DNA of 64,000 bases, taken from contig NZ_BBRJ01000002.1 of the NCBI RefSeq assembly GCF_002090095.1, forward strand, positions 186,001 to 250,000, in the 5' to 3' direction. This document shows positions 43,458 through 54,133 of this stretch, piece after piece. This stretch comes from Demequina sp. NBRC 110053. GTDB taxonomy: Bacteria > Actinomycetota > Actinomycetes > Actinomycetales > Demequinaceae. Each line of letters begins with the position of its first letter. Position 1 is the first letter of the stretch. Under the pieces are notes generated by a model that did not search any database, was not told the DNA's origin, and worked only from the letters and a program-made list of their open reading frames with translations. The translations under genes were made by a program, and so were the position numbers.

Positions 43458-44189
43458 TCACCCTCGGTCGACGTGCGTGAGCGACCTGACCTTGCGCTCG
43501 AGGTGGAACTGCGCATACGCGGCGATGAGTCCTGCGGCGTCGCGGCGGTGCCGGGCCTCCGACGCGTCGGCCGCCTGCCAGTCCCCCGACAGCAGGGCCT
43601 CGAGCAGCGAGAAGGTCTCCGGAGCTGGCGCGGCCGAGCCGGGGGGACGGCACGCCTCGCACACGGCCCCTCCGCTGGCGACCACGAACGCCCGGTGCGG
43701 CCCCTCGCGCCCGCAGCTCGCGCACGCGTCGAAGCTCGGCTCGTACCCGGCGAGCGCGAGCGAGCGCAGCAGGAAGCTGTCGAGGACCATGCCAGGGTCG
43801 TGCTCGCGCCGGCTCAGCGCCCCGAGCCCGCCGTGGAGCAGCCGGAACTGGTCCCACGCGGGCTCCCTCTCGTGGTCGACGAGCTTGTCCGCGGTCTCCA
43901 CCATGGCGGTCGCGGCGGTGTAGAGCGCGTAGTCCTCCGCTATCCGGCGCGCGTAGGGCTCCTTGGTCTCCACCTGGCTCACGATGTCGAGGTTGCGCCC
44001 CTCATAGAGCTGCACGTCGACGAGCATGAAGGGCTCGACGCGCGAGCCGATGCGGCTCGCGGTCCTGCGCACGCCCTTCGCGACAGCCCGCACCTTGCCG
44101 TGGCGCTTGGTGAGCATCGTGACGATGCGGTCAGCCTCACCCAACTTGTGGGTGCGCAGCACGATCGCGTCGTCTCGGTACAGGGGCAC
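43458..44189 (-). CDS. recO: DNA repair protein RecO
   Basis: Loads RecA onto single-stranded DNA with RecF/RecR. The 243-residue protein has the OB-fold N-terminus ([29 protein letters not shown]) and a C-terminal helical domain with a zinc site (CASCGREG ... CEAC). GTG 44189 starts the OB fold. It is followed by uppS, in the common order. Confidence 0.94.
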   Translation of the reverse strand: MPLYRDDAIVLRTHKLGEADRIVTMLTKRHGKVRAVAKGVRRTASRIGSRVEPFMLVDVQLYEGRNLDIVSQVETKEPYARRIAEDYALYTAATAMVETADKLVDHEREPAWDQFRLLHGGLGALSRREHDPGMVLDSFLLRSLALAGYEPSFDACASCGREGPHRAFVVASGGAVCEACRPPGSAAPAPETFSLLEALLSGDWQAADASEARHRRDAAGLIAAYAQFHLERKVRSLTHVDRG

Positions 44190-44428
44190 GCCCCATTGTC
44201 CCCCGCCGGCGCACCTGCATGGGGAGGCACGCAAACGTTCATCTCGACCCCCCACAAATGGGGATACCGCGCGCCGGTCGCCCGGATTACCTTCAGAGGT
44301 GCGACGGCGTCACCGTCGCGCCGCTCGGCACGCGGGGGATGCCGAGCAGGCGCGACAGTGGCGCCACGAGCATGTCTGGGGCACGACGCACCTTCGCGAT
44401 CCTGCGCGCACCCTGGCTCACCCCCGGT
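44190..44428. other. Intergenic region with successive inverted repeats (239 bp)
   Basis: Between recO and the GNAT gene. No open frame is convincing. Three inverted repeats lie in a row at about 44298-44400: GCGACGG/CCGTCGC, GCTCGGCA/TGCCGAGC and the palindrome GTGGCGCCAC. The GNAT/MarR transcript must terminate here and recO must start here; the order of stems could be a terminator set or a structured RNA. Confidence 0.4.
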
Positions 44429-44884
44429 TCACGTGTCAGACAGCACCCGGCCGAGCGAGATCGTGCGGTCCTCGACCCATCCGAGCGACGCGTACAGCGC
44501 GACCACCGCGGCGTTCGACTCCCTCACCTGCAGGTTCACCTTGCGGCACCCCAATCCGTGGAGCTCGACCACCGCATGCTCGACCAGCGCACGCCCGATC
44601 CCCTCACGCCGGCGATCGGGCGCCACCGCGAGGTGATAGAGCCACCCCCGCACCCCGTCGTACCCTGCGAGCACCGCGCCCACGACCTCGCCAGAGCCAG
44701 CGGGCGCATCGGCCCCGGCGACCGCCACCCAGAACAGCTCCGGATCGCGCGCGAGCTTGCGCTCGATCATGGCGCGAGGCTCATTGCGCGGCGGATCGTC
44801 CGGGAAGCACGTGCGCCACAACGCGGCTACGGCCCCCGCGTCGTCGGGCTTGAAGCAGCGCACGAGGACCGTCGAGCCGCTCAT
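44429..44884 (-). CDS. GNAT-family acetyltransferase
   Basis: A 151-residue GCN5-type N-acetyltransferase: VRCFKPDDAGAVAALWRTCF at the start, WLYHLAVAPDRRREGIGRALV (acetyl-CoA loop, R/Q-x-x-G-x-G/A variant REGIGRA) and VNLQVRESNAAVVALYASLGW near the end. It resembles the YpeA subfamily. Substrate unknown. Its start overlaps the end of the MarR regulator by 4 bp, so they form an operon. Confidence 0.88.
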   Translation of the reverse strand: MSGSTVLVRCFKPDDAGAVAALWRTCFPDDPPRNEPRAMIERKLARDPELFWVAVAGADAPAGSGEVVGAVLAGYDGVRGWLYHLAVAPDRRREGIGRALVEHAVVELHGLGCRKVNLQVRESNAAVVALYASLGWVEDRTISLGRVLSDT

Positions 44885-45345
44885 GCGTCCGCCGCCTTGA
44901 GGTGAGCGTTGATGGCCGCGAGCGCCCGAGCGATGGCCGCCACGTCCGAGTCCATGGCCGGACCGATGAAGTGCTCTCGCACCAGCGCGAGGTGACCCTC
45001 CCTGACGTCGTCGAGCGCCTCGATACCTGCACGCGTGAGCCTCACCACGCGACGGCGCTCGTCATCCGGATCCACCGCACGCGTGCATCGTCCGGAATCG
45101 ACGAGTCGGTCCACCTGGTACGTGAGGCCCGACTTGGACACGACCATGGTGCGGGCGATCTCCGTCATGGTCAGCCCGTGCGGCTCGCCCTGCAACGCGA
45201 GCAGCACTCCGTATTGGGCGTGCGTGAGGTCGCCGTCGAGATGCAATTGCTGCTCGATCAATGGCATGAGCCGCGCGTGCACCTCAAGAAAGGCACGCCA
45301 CGCACCCATGGCGTCCCGGGTCATCGGCGCGACGTTCCACTTCAC
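44881..45345 (-). CDS. MarR-family transcriptional regulator
   Basis: A 154-residue winged-helix regulator: HLDGDLTHAQYGVLLALQGE, LTMTEIARTMVVSKSGLTYQ (recognition helix), GRCTRAVDPDDERRRVVRLT (wing with the DxRxxx motif). It likely represses itself and the divergent oxidoreductase through the palindrome in the 82-bp gap. The effector is unknown. It is the first gene of a two-gene unit with the acetyltransferase. Confidence 0.9.
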   Translation of the reverse strand: MKWNVAPMTRDAMGAWRAFLEVHARLMPLIEQQLHLDGDLTHAQYGVLLALQGEPHGLTMTEIARTMVVSKSGLTYQVDRLVDSGRCTRAVDPDDERRRVVRLTRAGIEALDDVREGHLALVREHFIGPAMDSDVAAIARALAAINAHLKAADA

Positions 45346-45362
45346 TGCCCACCTCCGGAATA

Positions 45363-45378
45363 AGTTCGAATACGAACT
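45363..45378. promoter_or_regulatory. Palindromic operator, probable MarR target
   Basis: AGTTCG-AATA-CGAACT is a perfect 6-4-6 inverted repeat in the gap between the MarR gene and the divergent oxidoreductase. A degenerate copy (AGTTCAAACTCGAA) lies at about 45398-45411, 35 bases away. The gap is also AT-rich for this genome, as expected of a shared regulatory region. Confidence 0.65.
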
Positions 45379-45427
45379 AGTTTACCGGTTCGCTTTAGTT
45401 CAAACTCGAATCAATCAGGAGGTCTCC

Positions 45428-46057
45428 ATGTCCACCCTTGGCATCATCGGCGCTGGCAACGTCGGCGCGGGGCTCGCGACCGCGGCGTCGCGAGCGGGTC
45501 ACAACGTGCTCATCACCAACACGGCCCCTCAGAGCGAAAGACTCGCGGCGGTGGCCGCGGCAGCCGGCGCCACCGCCGCGTCGGCGCGAGTCGCCCTCGG
45601 CGCGGACCTCGTGGTGCTCGCACTGCCCTATCGCGCGGCCGTCGACTTCGCCACCGCGCATGCTCCCGACCTCGCTGACCACATCGTCATCGACGCGACC
45701 AACCCCCTGACGGAGGACTTCTCGTCCCTCGAGACCTTCACAGGATCACCCGCCGCGGTCGAGATCGCCTCGGCTGCTCCGCAGGCTCGCGTGGTCAAGG
45801 CGTTCAACACGGTGTTCGCCTCGACGTACACCCACGAGCAGCTCGCCGCGGCAGGCGTGTACGTGCCCGTCGCGAGCGACGACTTGGCAGCGGCAGACGC
45901 GGTCATCGACTTCGCGCGCTCCCTGGGCTTCGACGCCGTGCACGTGGGAGACCTGTCCACCGCAGGGTTCCTCGAGGCCACAGTCATGACACTGATCCAC
46001 CTCGGCTTCTTCCAGGGTCACGGCGCCGACCTCGGCCTGAGACTGGTGCGCGGCTGA
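45428..46057 (+). CDS. NADP-binding oxidoreductase, F420-reductase-like
   Basis: A 209-residue protein with an N-terminal dinucleotide fold (LGIIGAGNVGAGLATAASRAG, ITNTAP) and the pattern of the NADPH-dependent F420 reductase / NADP oxidoreductase coenzyme F420-dependent family: LVVLALPYRAAVDFA, IDATNPLTED, ARVVKAFNTVFASTY. The Ser/Thr after the first strand (NTAPQSER) suits NADPH. Whether it uses F420 is not decided. AGGAGG lies 5 bases before ATG 45428. Divergent from the MarR gene, which probably controls it. Confidence 0.85.
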   Translation: MSTLGIIGAGNVGAGLATAASRAGHNVLITNTAPQSERLAAVAAAAGATAASARVALGADLVVLALPYRAAVDFATAHAPDLADHIVIDATNPLTEDFSSLETFTGSPAAVEIASAAPQARVVKAFNTVFASTYTHEQLAAAGVYVPVASDDLAAADAVIDFARSLGFDAVHVGDLSTAGFLEATVMTLIHLGFFQGHGADLGLRLVRG

Positions 46058-46067
46058 CGGGCGCGTC

Positions 46068-46102
46068 AGGGCGCGGGCCACGGCTTGACAGGCCCGCGCC
46101 CT
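46068..46102. terminator. Bidirectional terminator between oxidoreductase and leuA
   Basis: Perfect 12-bp stem (46068-46079 with 46091-46102) in the 49-bp gap between convergent stops. Confidence 0.85.
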
Positions 46103-46106
46103 CGCG

Positions 46107-47975
<1,869 letters not shown>

Positions 47976-47977
47976 TC

Positions 47978-48007
47978 ACCATAGCGGACGCCCGATGCGC
48001 GGGTCAC
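47978..48007 (-). promoter_or_regulatory. Probable promoter of leuL-leuA
   Basis: On the minus strand, GTGACC (48007-48002), an 18-bp spacer and TATGGT (47983-47978). The leader ATG is 6 bases downstream of the -10. Confidence 0.6.
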
Positions 48008-48149
48008 CTCGCGCACCGGGGCGCGCCTTCGGAGCATGCGCGATGGCGACTCTCGAGGACGCGCCCGTGACCCGTGTCCGATGGCACTCGGCGAGGGCTC
48101 ATCGTGAGATGTCGCCCGCGAACCCGTCCGGAACGGTCCGGCCGGCTCG

Positions 48150-49052
48150 CTAGAAACCCAACCGCCCCAGCTGCTTGGGATCGCGCTGCCAGTCCTTCGC
48201 GACCTTCACGTGGAGGTCGAGGTAGACGCGGCGGCCCAGGAGTCGCTCGATCCCTTCGCGCGCCGTCGCTCCCACGTCCTTGAGTCGCGACCCGGCCTTG
48301 CCGATGATGATCCCCTTCTGCGACTCGCGCTCGACGAACAGCTGCGCGCGGATCTCCAGCACGTCGCGTGAGGCCATCTCGTCCTCCGGCTCGACCATCT
48401 CCTCGATCACGACGGCGATGGAGTGCGGGAGCTCGTCGCGCACGCCCTCGAGCGCGGCCTCCCGGATGAGCTCCGCAACGCGCACGTCCTCGGGCTCGTC
48501 GGTGACCGCTCCCTCCGGGTACAGCGGCGGTCCCGCGGGAAGGTGCTTGACCAGCACGTCGACGAGCGTATCGATCTGGATGTCCTTGACCGAGCTCACG
48601 GGCACGATGTCCGCCCACTCGCCAAGCTGAGACACCGCGAGGAGGTGCTCGGCGACCTTGTCGCGCGCCACCTTGTCCACCTTGGTGACGATCGCGACCA
48701 CGGGCGCGCGCGCCTCCGCAAGCTCCCGCGCGATCCACTGGTCGCCGGGACCTACCTTCTGGTCGGCCGGCAGGCAGAAGCCGATGACGTCGACCTCGGA
48801 GAACGTCTCGCGCACGAGGTCGTTGAGGCGCTCGCCCAACAGCGTGCGCGGGCGGTGCAGGCCCGGCGTGTCGACGATCACGAGCTGCGCATCGGCCCTG
48901 TTCAGCACCCCGCGGATGGCTCGGCGCGTGGTCTGCGGCCGCGAGGACATGATGGCGACCTTCTCTCCCACGAGAGCGTTCATCAGCGTGGACTTGCCCA
49001 CGTTGGGTCGCCCGACGAAGCACGCGAAGCCGCTGCGGTGGGTCTCAGTCAT
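48150..49052 (-). CDS. era: GTPase Era
   Basis: Essential GTPase for small-subunit ribosome maturation. The 300-residue protein shows G1 (GRPNVGKST), G3 DTPGLH, G4 TKVDKV and a C-terminal KH domain that binds 16S rRNA (VERESQKGIIIGKAGSRLKD). ATG 49052 is chosen because GAGGAG lies 7 bases upstream; it overlaps the CorC-type gene by 8 bases. Confidence 0.96.
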   Translation of the reverse strand: MTETHRSGFACFVGRPNVGKSTLMNALVGEKVAIMSSRPQTTRRAIRGVLNRADAQLVIVDTPGLHRPRTLLGERLNDLVRETFSEVDVIGFCLPADQKVGPGDQWIARELAEARAPVVAIVTKVDKVARDKVAEHLLAVSQLGEWADIVPVSSVKDIQIDTLVDVLVKHLPAGPPLYPEGAVTDEPEDVRVAELIREAALEGVRDELPHSIAVVIEEMVEPEDEMASRDVLEIRAQLFVERESQKGIIIGKAGSRLKDVGATAREGIERLLGRRVYLDLHVKVAKDWQRDPKQLGRLGF

Positions 49053-50301
49053 CGTCATGCTCCTCATTCTCGCGCGCCACGATCACGGCGGTGAGCCGGC
49101 GTCGGCGCCCCTCGACTCGGTCGGCGGTCAGGTCGAGACCGTGAGCCGTCGCGCTCGCTCCCGGGATGGGCACCTTGCCCAGCGCCTTCGCCAGCAGTCC
49201 GGCGGCGGTCTCCACGTCCTCGTCGTCGATCTCGATGCCGAACAGCTCGCCCAGCTCGTCGAGCGGGTACCGGGCCGGCACGCGGTAGCGACCGCCGCCC
49301 AGCTCCTCGACATCTGGCGCCGAGCGATCGTGCTCGTCGACCACCTCGCCCACGATCTCCTCGAGCGCGTCCTCGATGGTCACGAGGCCGGCGACGCCGC
49401 CGTACTCGTCGACCACGATAGCCATGTGGAACACCTCGTCCTGCATGCGGCGCAGCAGGTCGTCGACCGGGACCGACTCGGGAACGAACTCGGGCTCGCG
49501 CATGAAGTGGTCGACGGGATGCTCGAGCGCGGCGCCGTCGTCCCACGTCTGCTTCACGACATCCTTGAGATAGACCACGCCAACGGTGTCGTCGACGCCG
49601 TCGCCGATGACGGGCACGCGCGAGAATCCCGATCGCATGAACAGCACCATCGCCTTGCGGGCCGGCGTCCCCGACGCGATCGTGATCATGTCCGTGCGCG
49701 GCACCATGACCTCGCGCGTGAGGGTGTCGCCGAGGCTCACGACCGAGCGCAGCAGCAGCGCGTCCTCCTCCTCGAGAGCGTCCTGCGCCTGCTCGACCAG
49801 GTCCTCGGGCTCCGCGAGGGGCGGCATCTGCAGCGCAGGCACCACGGCGCGGATGGGGGTCGTGAGGCGAATGAGCAGCCACGCGACAGGCGAGACGAGG
49901 CCGAGCGTGTTGAGCGGGTGCGCTCGCGCGAGCTGGCGGGGAAACGCGCGGACCAGCAGGAGCGAGACCGCGACGGCGACGGCCGCGGCGAGCAGCACGA
50001 CCGCGAGCAACGGCCACTCGAGCGCCATCGCGAGGTCCGCGACGATGAACGTCAGGCTCACGACGCCCACGGCCTCGAGCGTCGCATAGGCGACCGATGC
50101 CGCGTCGTCGGTCTGCGAGGGGATCGCAGCGATGCGGGCGGCGGCGGTGGGCCTGCCGTCGGGCCTGCGACGAGCAGCGACCTCGCGCTCCTCCGCGTGC
50201 GGAAGCTGCTCGAGGGCCGCGACCACGGCGTGAAGCACCGCCGCTCCGAGCACGCTGAACGCGCCGATCAGCGCGAGGGCGAGCTGCGTCGAAGCCGTCA
50301 C
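49045..50301 (-). CDS. CNNM/CorC-type membrane protein with CBS domains
   Basis: A 418-residue protein with an N-terminal membrane (CNNM/DUF21) domain (about 1-150), two CBS domains ([20 protein letters not shown] ... and [23 protein letters not shown]) and a C-terminal CorC/HlyC transporter-associated domain ([21 protein letters not shown]). Relatives are linked to Mg2+ or Co2+ efflux; hemolysin naming is historical. It lies between ybeY and era, its usual place in actinobacteria. Confidence 0.92.
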   Translation of the reverse strand: MTASTQLALALIGAFSVLGAAVLHAVVAALEQLPHAEEREVAARRRPDGRPTAAARIAAIPSQTDDAASVAYATLEAVGVVSLTFIVADLAMALEWPLLAVVLLAAAVAVAVSLLLVRAFPRQLARAHPLNTLGLVSPVAWLLIRLTTPIRAVVPALQMPPLAEPEDLVEQAQDALEEEDALLLRSVVSLGDTLTREVMVPRTDMITIASGTPARKAMVLFMRSGFSRVPVIGDGVDDTVGVVYLKDVVKQTWDDGAALEHPVDHFMREPEFVPESVPVDDLLRRMQDEVFHMAIVVDEYGGVAGLVTIEDALEEIVGEVVDEHDRSAPDVEELGGGRYRVPARYPLDELGELFGIEIDDEDVETAAGLLAKALGKVPIPGASATAHGLDLTADRVEGRRRRLTAVIVARENEEHDDD

Positions 50302-50308
50302 GTGCCCT

Positions 50309-50761
50309 CTAGGCGCGGTCGGCGAGGAAGGTCAGCAGCAGGCGTCGCTGCAGTGCGAACATCTCCTTCTCCTCCTCGGGCTCGGCGTGGTCATAGCCCA
50401 GCAGGTGGAGAATCCCATGCGTGGTGAGGAGCAGCATCTCCTCCTCGGCCGTGTGGCCGGCGGTCTCGGCCTGGCGGGCAGCGACGGACGGGCACACGAC
50501 GATGTCGCCGAGCAGGCCTGCGGGCGTGGGCTCATCGGCGGTGCCGGGCCGCAGCTCGTCCATGGGGAAGCTCAGCACGTCCGTCGGGCCGGGCTCGTCC
50601 ATCCACTGAATGTGCAGCTGCTCCATCGCTGCCTCGTCGACGAAGAGGATCGCGAGCTCCGCGCCGTCGGCGACGTGCATCTCCTTCAGCACGTAGGCGG
50701 CGAGCTCGGCGAACTCGACCTCGTCGACCTGCGCGTCGGTCTCGTTGTTGACGTCGATCAC
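50309..50761 (-). CDS. ybeY: Endoribonuclease YbeY (rRNA maturation)
   Basis: A 150-residue metal-dependent RNase for 16S 3'-end processing and ribosome quality control. The zinc motif HGILHLLGYDH is intact, and PTDVLSFPMDE is the conserved strand. It starts at GTG 50761, overlapping the phoH stop by 4 bp. Confidence 0.96.
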   Translation of the reverse strand: MIDVNNETDAQVDEVEFAELAAYVLKEMHVADGAELAILFVDEAAMEQLHIQWMDEPGPTDVLSFPMDELRPGTADEPTPAGLLGDIVVCPSVAARQAETAGHTAEEEMLLLTTHGILHLLGYDHAEPEEEKEMFALQRRLLLTFLADRA

Positions 50762-51861
50762 TCGGCGCTCTCCTCACGTGACCGCCTGTCGCGGCGCTCG
50801 CGACCGTGGCTGTCGTGCTGGTCACGACGATCGAAGCGGCGCTGCTGACCCGCGGGTGCCTCGCGCGTCGCGTCCGCACGCTCGTAAGCGGTGATGATGT
50901 CGCTCACCAGGCGGTGTCGCACGACGTCCTGGGCGCTCAGGCGGCAGAACGCGATGTCATCGACCCCGTCGAGGATGGACGAGGCAGCCCGCAGCCCCGA
51001 AGGCGTGACGCCCGGCAGGTCGACCTGGGTGACGTCACCGGTGACCACCATGGTCGAGCCGAAGCCCAGCCGGGTGAGGAACATCTTCATCTGCTCGCGC
51101 GTGGTGTTCTGCGCCTCGTCGAGGATCACGAACGCGTCGTTGAGGGTGCGGCCTCGCATGTACGCCAGCGGAGCGACCTCGATGGTGCCGGCCTCCATGA
51201 GGCGCGGGATCGACTCGGGGTCGACCATGTCGTGCAGCGCGTCGTAGAGGGGGCGCAGGTAGGGATCGATCTTCTCGTTGAGGCTGCCGGGGAGGAACCC
51301 CAGGCGCTCGCCTGCCTCGACGGCCGGGCGCGTGAGGACGATGCGGTTGACCTTCTTGGCCTGCAGCGCCGCCACCGCCTGCGCCATCGCAAGATAGGTC
51401 TTGCCGGTTCCGGCCGGGCCGATGCCGAAGGTCACGGTGTGACGCTCGATCGCCGCGACGTAGTCAGCCTGGCCCTGGGTCTTGGGTCGGATGGTGCGGC
51501 CACGGCTCGACAGGATGGAGCGGGACAGCACCTGAACCGGGCGTGACGCCGCACCATTCTCCCCCGCCTCGGCGGCCGCGGCGGCCACGCCCCGAGCGGC
51601 CCCCAGCATGCGCACCGACTCGCGCGCCACGTCGGGCGTGAGGGGCACGCCCGCGGCCATGACCGAGCGCAGCTCCTCGATCGCCGTCGCGGCGGCCGCG
51701 ACGTCTGCCTCGTCTCCGCTGAGGGAGATGCGGTTGCCGCGCACATGCACGTCGACCGCCGGGAAGGCGCGCTCGATCTCCTTCATCACGGTGTCGCCGG
51801 AGCCCATCAGCTCCGGCATGCGGGCGGCATCCTCGATGACGACCACGCGGTTCGCGCTCAT
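50758..51861 (-). CDS. phoH: PhoH-family ATPase
   Basis: A 367-residue P-loop ATPase: N-terminal KH-like region, then IRPKTQGQADYVAAIERHTV, Walker A GPAGTGKTYLAM, RPAVEAGERLGFLPG and Walker B VILDEAQNT. Members are probably RNA helicase-like. The C-terminus is a basic, Arg/Asp/His-rich tail of about 40 residues (RRFDRRDQHDSHGRERRDRR), longer than in most relatives. GGAGGAG lies 8 bases before ATG 51861. It is grouped with ybeY and era, which suits a ribosome/RNA role. Confidence 0.94.
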   Translation of the reverse strand: MSANRVVVIEDAARMPELMGSGDTVMKEIERAFPAVDVHVRGNRISLSGDEADVAAAATAIEELRSVMAAGVPLTPDVARESVRMLGAARGVAAAAAEAGENGAASRPVQVLSRSILSSRGRTIRPKTQGQADYVAAIERHTVTFGIGPAGTGKTYLAMAQAVAALQAKKVNRIVLTRPAVEAGERLGFLPGSLNEKIDPYLRPLYDALHDMVDPESIPRLMEAGTIEVAPLAYMRGRTLNDAFVILDEAQNTTREQMKMFLTRLGFGSTMVVTGDVTQVDLPGVTPSGLRAASSILDGVDDIAFCRLSAQDVVRHRLVSDIITAYERADATREAPAGQQRRFDRRDQHDSHGRERRDRRSREESAE

Positions 51862-52196
51862 ACGATGCTCTCCTCCAGCTCTCCCCCGAGCACGTGTCCG
51901 TGCGCGTGGAACACCGTCTGCCCGACGCTCGCGCCGGTGTTGAAGACCCACTTGTACTCGCCGCCGCACTGGTCGTCCGCGATCTGCTGCGCCGCGACGG
52001 CCATCGCCGCGAGCTCGTGCGGCGCCGATGCGGCGACGGCCGCGACGTTGGCGGCGTGCGTGCGCGGCACGACGAGCACGTGGGTGGGCGCCTTGGGCGA
52101 GATGTCGCGGAACGCGACCACGTGGTCGTTCTCCAGCACCATGTCGGCCGGGATCTCCCCGGCCACGATCTTGCAGAACAGGCAGTCGTCACTCAT
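51858..52196 (-). CDS. HIT-family nucleotide hydrolase
   Basis: A 112-residue histidine-triad protein: CLFCKIVAGEIPADMV (zinc Cys pair), VPRTHAANVAAV and the triad FHAHGHVLGGELEE. It likely hydrolyses AMP-linked substrates such as adenosine phosphoramidates, in the cytoplasm. It overlaps phoH by 4 bp. Confidence 0.94.
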   Translation of the reverse strand: MSDDCLFCKIVAGEIPADMVLENDHVVAFRDISPKAPTHVLVVPRTHAANVAAVAASAPHELAAMAVAAQQIADDQCGGEYKWVFNTGASVGQTVFHAHGHVLGGELEESIV

Positions 52197-52200
52197 ACGG

Positions 52201-52992
52201 CTAGCGTAGGCCCCCGGCGGATGGCGTGTCCGTACCGTCCTGGCGTGACCAGGTGCCGCGCGTCGCGGCCAACGCCGCCATCGCGGCCGGGCCCGCGCTC
52301 GACGCCCGCAGCACATGCTGACCGAGCACCACCGGCTCCGCTCCGGCCCGAGCGAGCTGAGCGAGCTCGTCGTCGGAGATGCCGCCCTCGGGCCCGACGA
52401 CGACCCACACCCGCTGGCGCGGATCCTCCCACCGCAACGAGGTGAGGGGCCGCGTCTCGGACTCGTGGAGCACGAGCACCCTGTGTCCCGCTGCGACGGC
52501 ATCGCTCACCATGCCGGCGAGCTGGGGCGTCGTCACGAGCTCACCCACCTCGGCGAGCCGCGCCCGGCGCGACTGCTTGGTCGCGGCGATGACGAGCGAC
52601 ACCCACTTGTCCCTTGCCTTCGCGGCCTTCGGTCCTCGCCACTGGACGATCGACCGCGCCGCCTGCCACGGGACGATGCGCGTGGCGCCCAGCTCGACGG
52701 CCGCCTCGACGGCCTGCTCGTCGCGCCCGCCCTTCGCGAGCGCCTGCACGAGCACCACCTCGGGCTCGCTGTCGCGACTCACGGCGTCGACGCGCACCCG
52801 CATGCGGCCGTCGCGTGCCTCGACGATCTCGCCGGTGGCTCGCGCGCCTGCGCCGTCGATCAGGTCCACCAGGTCGCCCACACCGCGGCGCTGGACGGTC
52901 ACGGCGTGGCGACCCTCGTCGCCCGCGACGTCGACGACGTCGCCGACCCGCGCATCGGCCGCCTCGGGGCTGAGGAAGACGGGAGCGCTCAC
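52201..52992 (-). CDS. rsmE: 16S rRNA (uracil1498-N3)-methyltransferase
   Basis: A 263-residue SPOUT methyltransferase that modifies U1498 of 16S rRNA. It has a PUA-like N-terminus (GRHAVTVQRRGVGDLVDLID) and a knotted C-terminal domain: GATRIVPWQAARSIVQW, WVVVGPEGGISDDELAQL and VVLGQHVLRASSAGPAAMAA. It lies 4 bases after dnaJ. Confidence 0.95.
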   Translation of the reverse strand: MSAPVFLSPEAADARVGDVVDVAGDEGRHAVTVQRRGVGDLVDLIDGAGARATGEIVEARDGRMRVRVDAVSRDSEPEVVLVQALAKGGRDEQAVEAAVELGATRIVPWQAARSIVQWRGPKAAKARDKWVSLVIAATKQSRRARLAEVGELVTTPQLAGMVSDAVAAGHRVLVLHESETRPLTSLRWEDPRQRVWVVVGPEGGISDDELAQLARAGAEPVVLGQHVLRASSAGPAAMAALAATRGTWSRQDGTDTPSAGGLR

Positions 52993-52996
52993 GTGA

Positions 52997-54133
52997 CTAG
53001 CGCGCCTTGAACGCGTCGCGCAGGCGGGAGAAGACCCCCCCGCCGATGGGCGCGAGGCTCGCGGCCGGCATCTCCTCGCCGCGCAGTTCCGCGAGCCTGC
53101 GCAGCAGCTCCTCCTGCTCCGAGTCGAGCTCGGTCGGGGTGTGCACGTCGAGGTGGACCAGCAGGTCGCCGCGGCCTGAGCGCTGCAGCCTCCCCACGCC
53201 CAGACCCTTCAGCTTCACGGTGGTGCCGGCGTGAGTGCCGGGGCGGATGTCGACGCTCTGCTCCCCGTCAAAGGTCTCCACGGCCATCACCGCACCAAGA
53301 GCGGCAGCGGTCATCGGCACCTCGAGCGTGCAGTGCAGGTCATCGCCGCGGCGCTCGAAGGTCGGGTGCGCCTTCTCGCGGATCTCGACATACAGGTCGC
53401 CCTTGGGTCCGCCGCCGGTGCCTGCGTCGCCGGCGTTCGCCAGGCGGATGCGGGTACCAGTCTCGACCCCTGCGGGGATGTCCACGGTGATCGTGTGGCG
53501 CGAGTGCGTGCGGCCCTGGCCCGAGCAGTCGGGGCACGGGCTCGCGATGATGGTGCCGTAGCCGCCGCACCCCGGGCACGGGGACTGGGTCATGACGGGG
53601 CCGAGCAGCGAGCGAGCGGTGCGCTGGATGACTCCGCTGCCGTTGCACTGGCGGCACTGCTGCGGCGAGGTTCCCGGCGCACAGCACGTGCCGGAGCAGG
53701 TCGAGCACACGTCCGCGAGGTCGACCTGCACCTCGCGGCTCACGCCGAACACGGCCTCCTCGAGGCTCACGGCGGTCTGCACGAGAGTGTCACCGCCGCG
53801 CTGCGTGCGCGACGCAGGTCCACGCTGGGCAGCGCCGCCGAACGGCGACGCGCCGCCCCCGAAGAACTGCTCGAAGATGTCCTCGAAGCCGAAGCCCTGG
53901 GCCCCCTGCTGCGCTCCCGAGCGGCTGCGGGGGTCGTGCCCGCGGTCATACTGCGAGCGCTTCTCGGCGTTTCCCAGCACCTCGTAGGCGGCCGCGACCT
54001 CCTTGAAGCGATCGGCGGACTCCGGGCCGGCGACATCGGGGTGCAACTCGCGGGCGAGCCTGCGGTAGGCCTTCTTGATGTCCGCCTCGGAGGCATTGCG
54101 GTCGACGCCAAGGGCGGCGTAGTAGTCCTTCAC
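52997..54133 (-). CDS. dnaJ: Chaperone DnaJ (DnaJ2)
   Basis: Co-chaperone of DnaK, 378 residues: J domain with the HPD motif (LARELHPDVAG), a Gly/Phe region (GFEDIFEQFFGGGASPFG), four CxxCxG zinc repeats (CSTCSGTC, CRQCNGSG, CPGCGGYG, CPDCSGQG) and the C-terminal substrate domain. The first repeat ends TC where CxG is usual, but all eight cysteines are present. It follows hrcA with a 4-bp overlap and is therefore under CIRCE control. Confidence 0.95.
   Translation of the reverse strand: MKDYYAALGVDRNASEADIKKAYRRLARELHPDVAGPESADRFKEVAAAYEVLGNAEKRSQYDRGHDPRSRSGAQQGAQGFGFEDIFEQFFGGGASPFGGAAQRGPASRTQRGGDTLVQTAVSLEEAVFGVSREVQVDLADVCSTCSGTCCAPGTSPQQCRQCNGSGVIQRTARSLLGPVMTQSPCPGCGGYGTIIASPCPDCSGQGRTHSRHTITVDIPAGVETGTRIRLANAGDAGTGGGPKGDLYVEIREKAHPTFERRGDDLHCTLEVPMTAAALGAVMAVETFDGEQSVDIRPGTHAGTTVKLKGLGVGRLQRSGRGDLLVHLDVHTPTELDSEQEELLRRLAELRGEEMPAASLAPIGGGVFSRLRDAFKAR

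Noticed and set aside
50806-51546. 246-codon frame antisense to phoH, and other long antisense frames such as 52315-53010 and 46257-47855
   Set aside because: They mirror strong genes on the other strand in the frame where GC-rich codons avoid stops; none has a recognisable domain.
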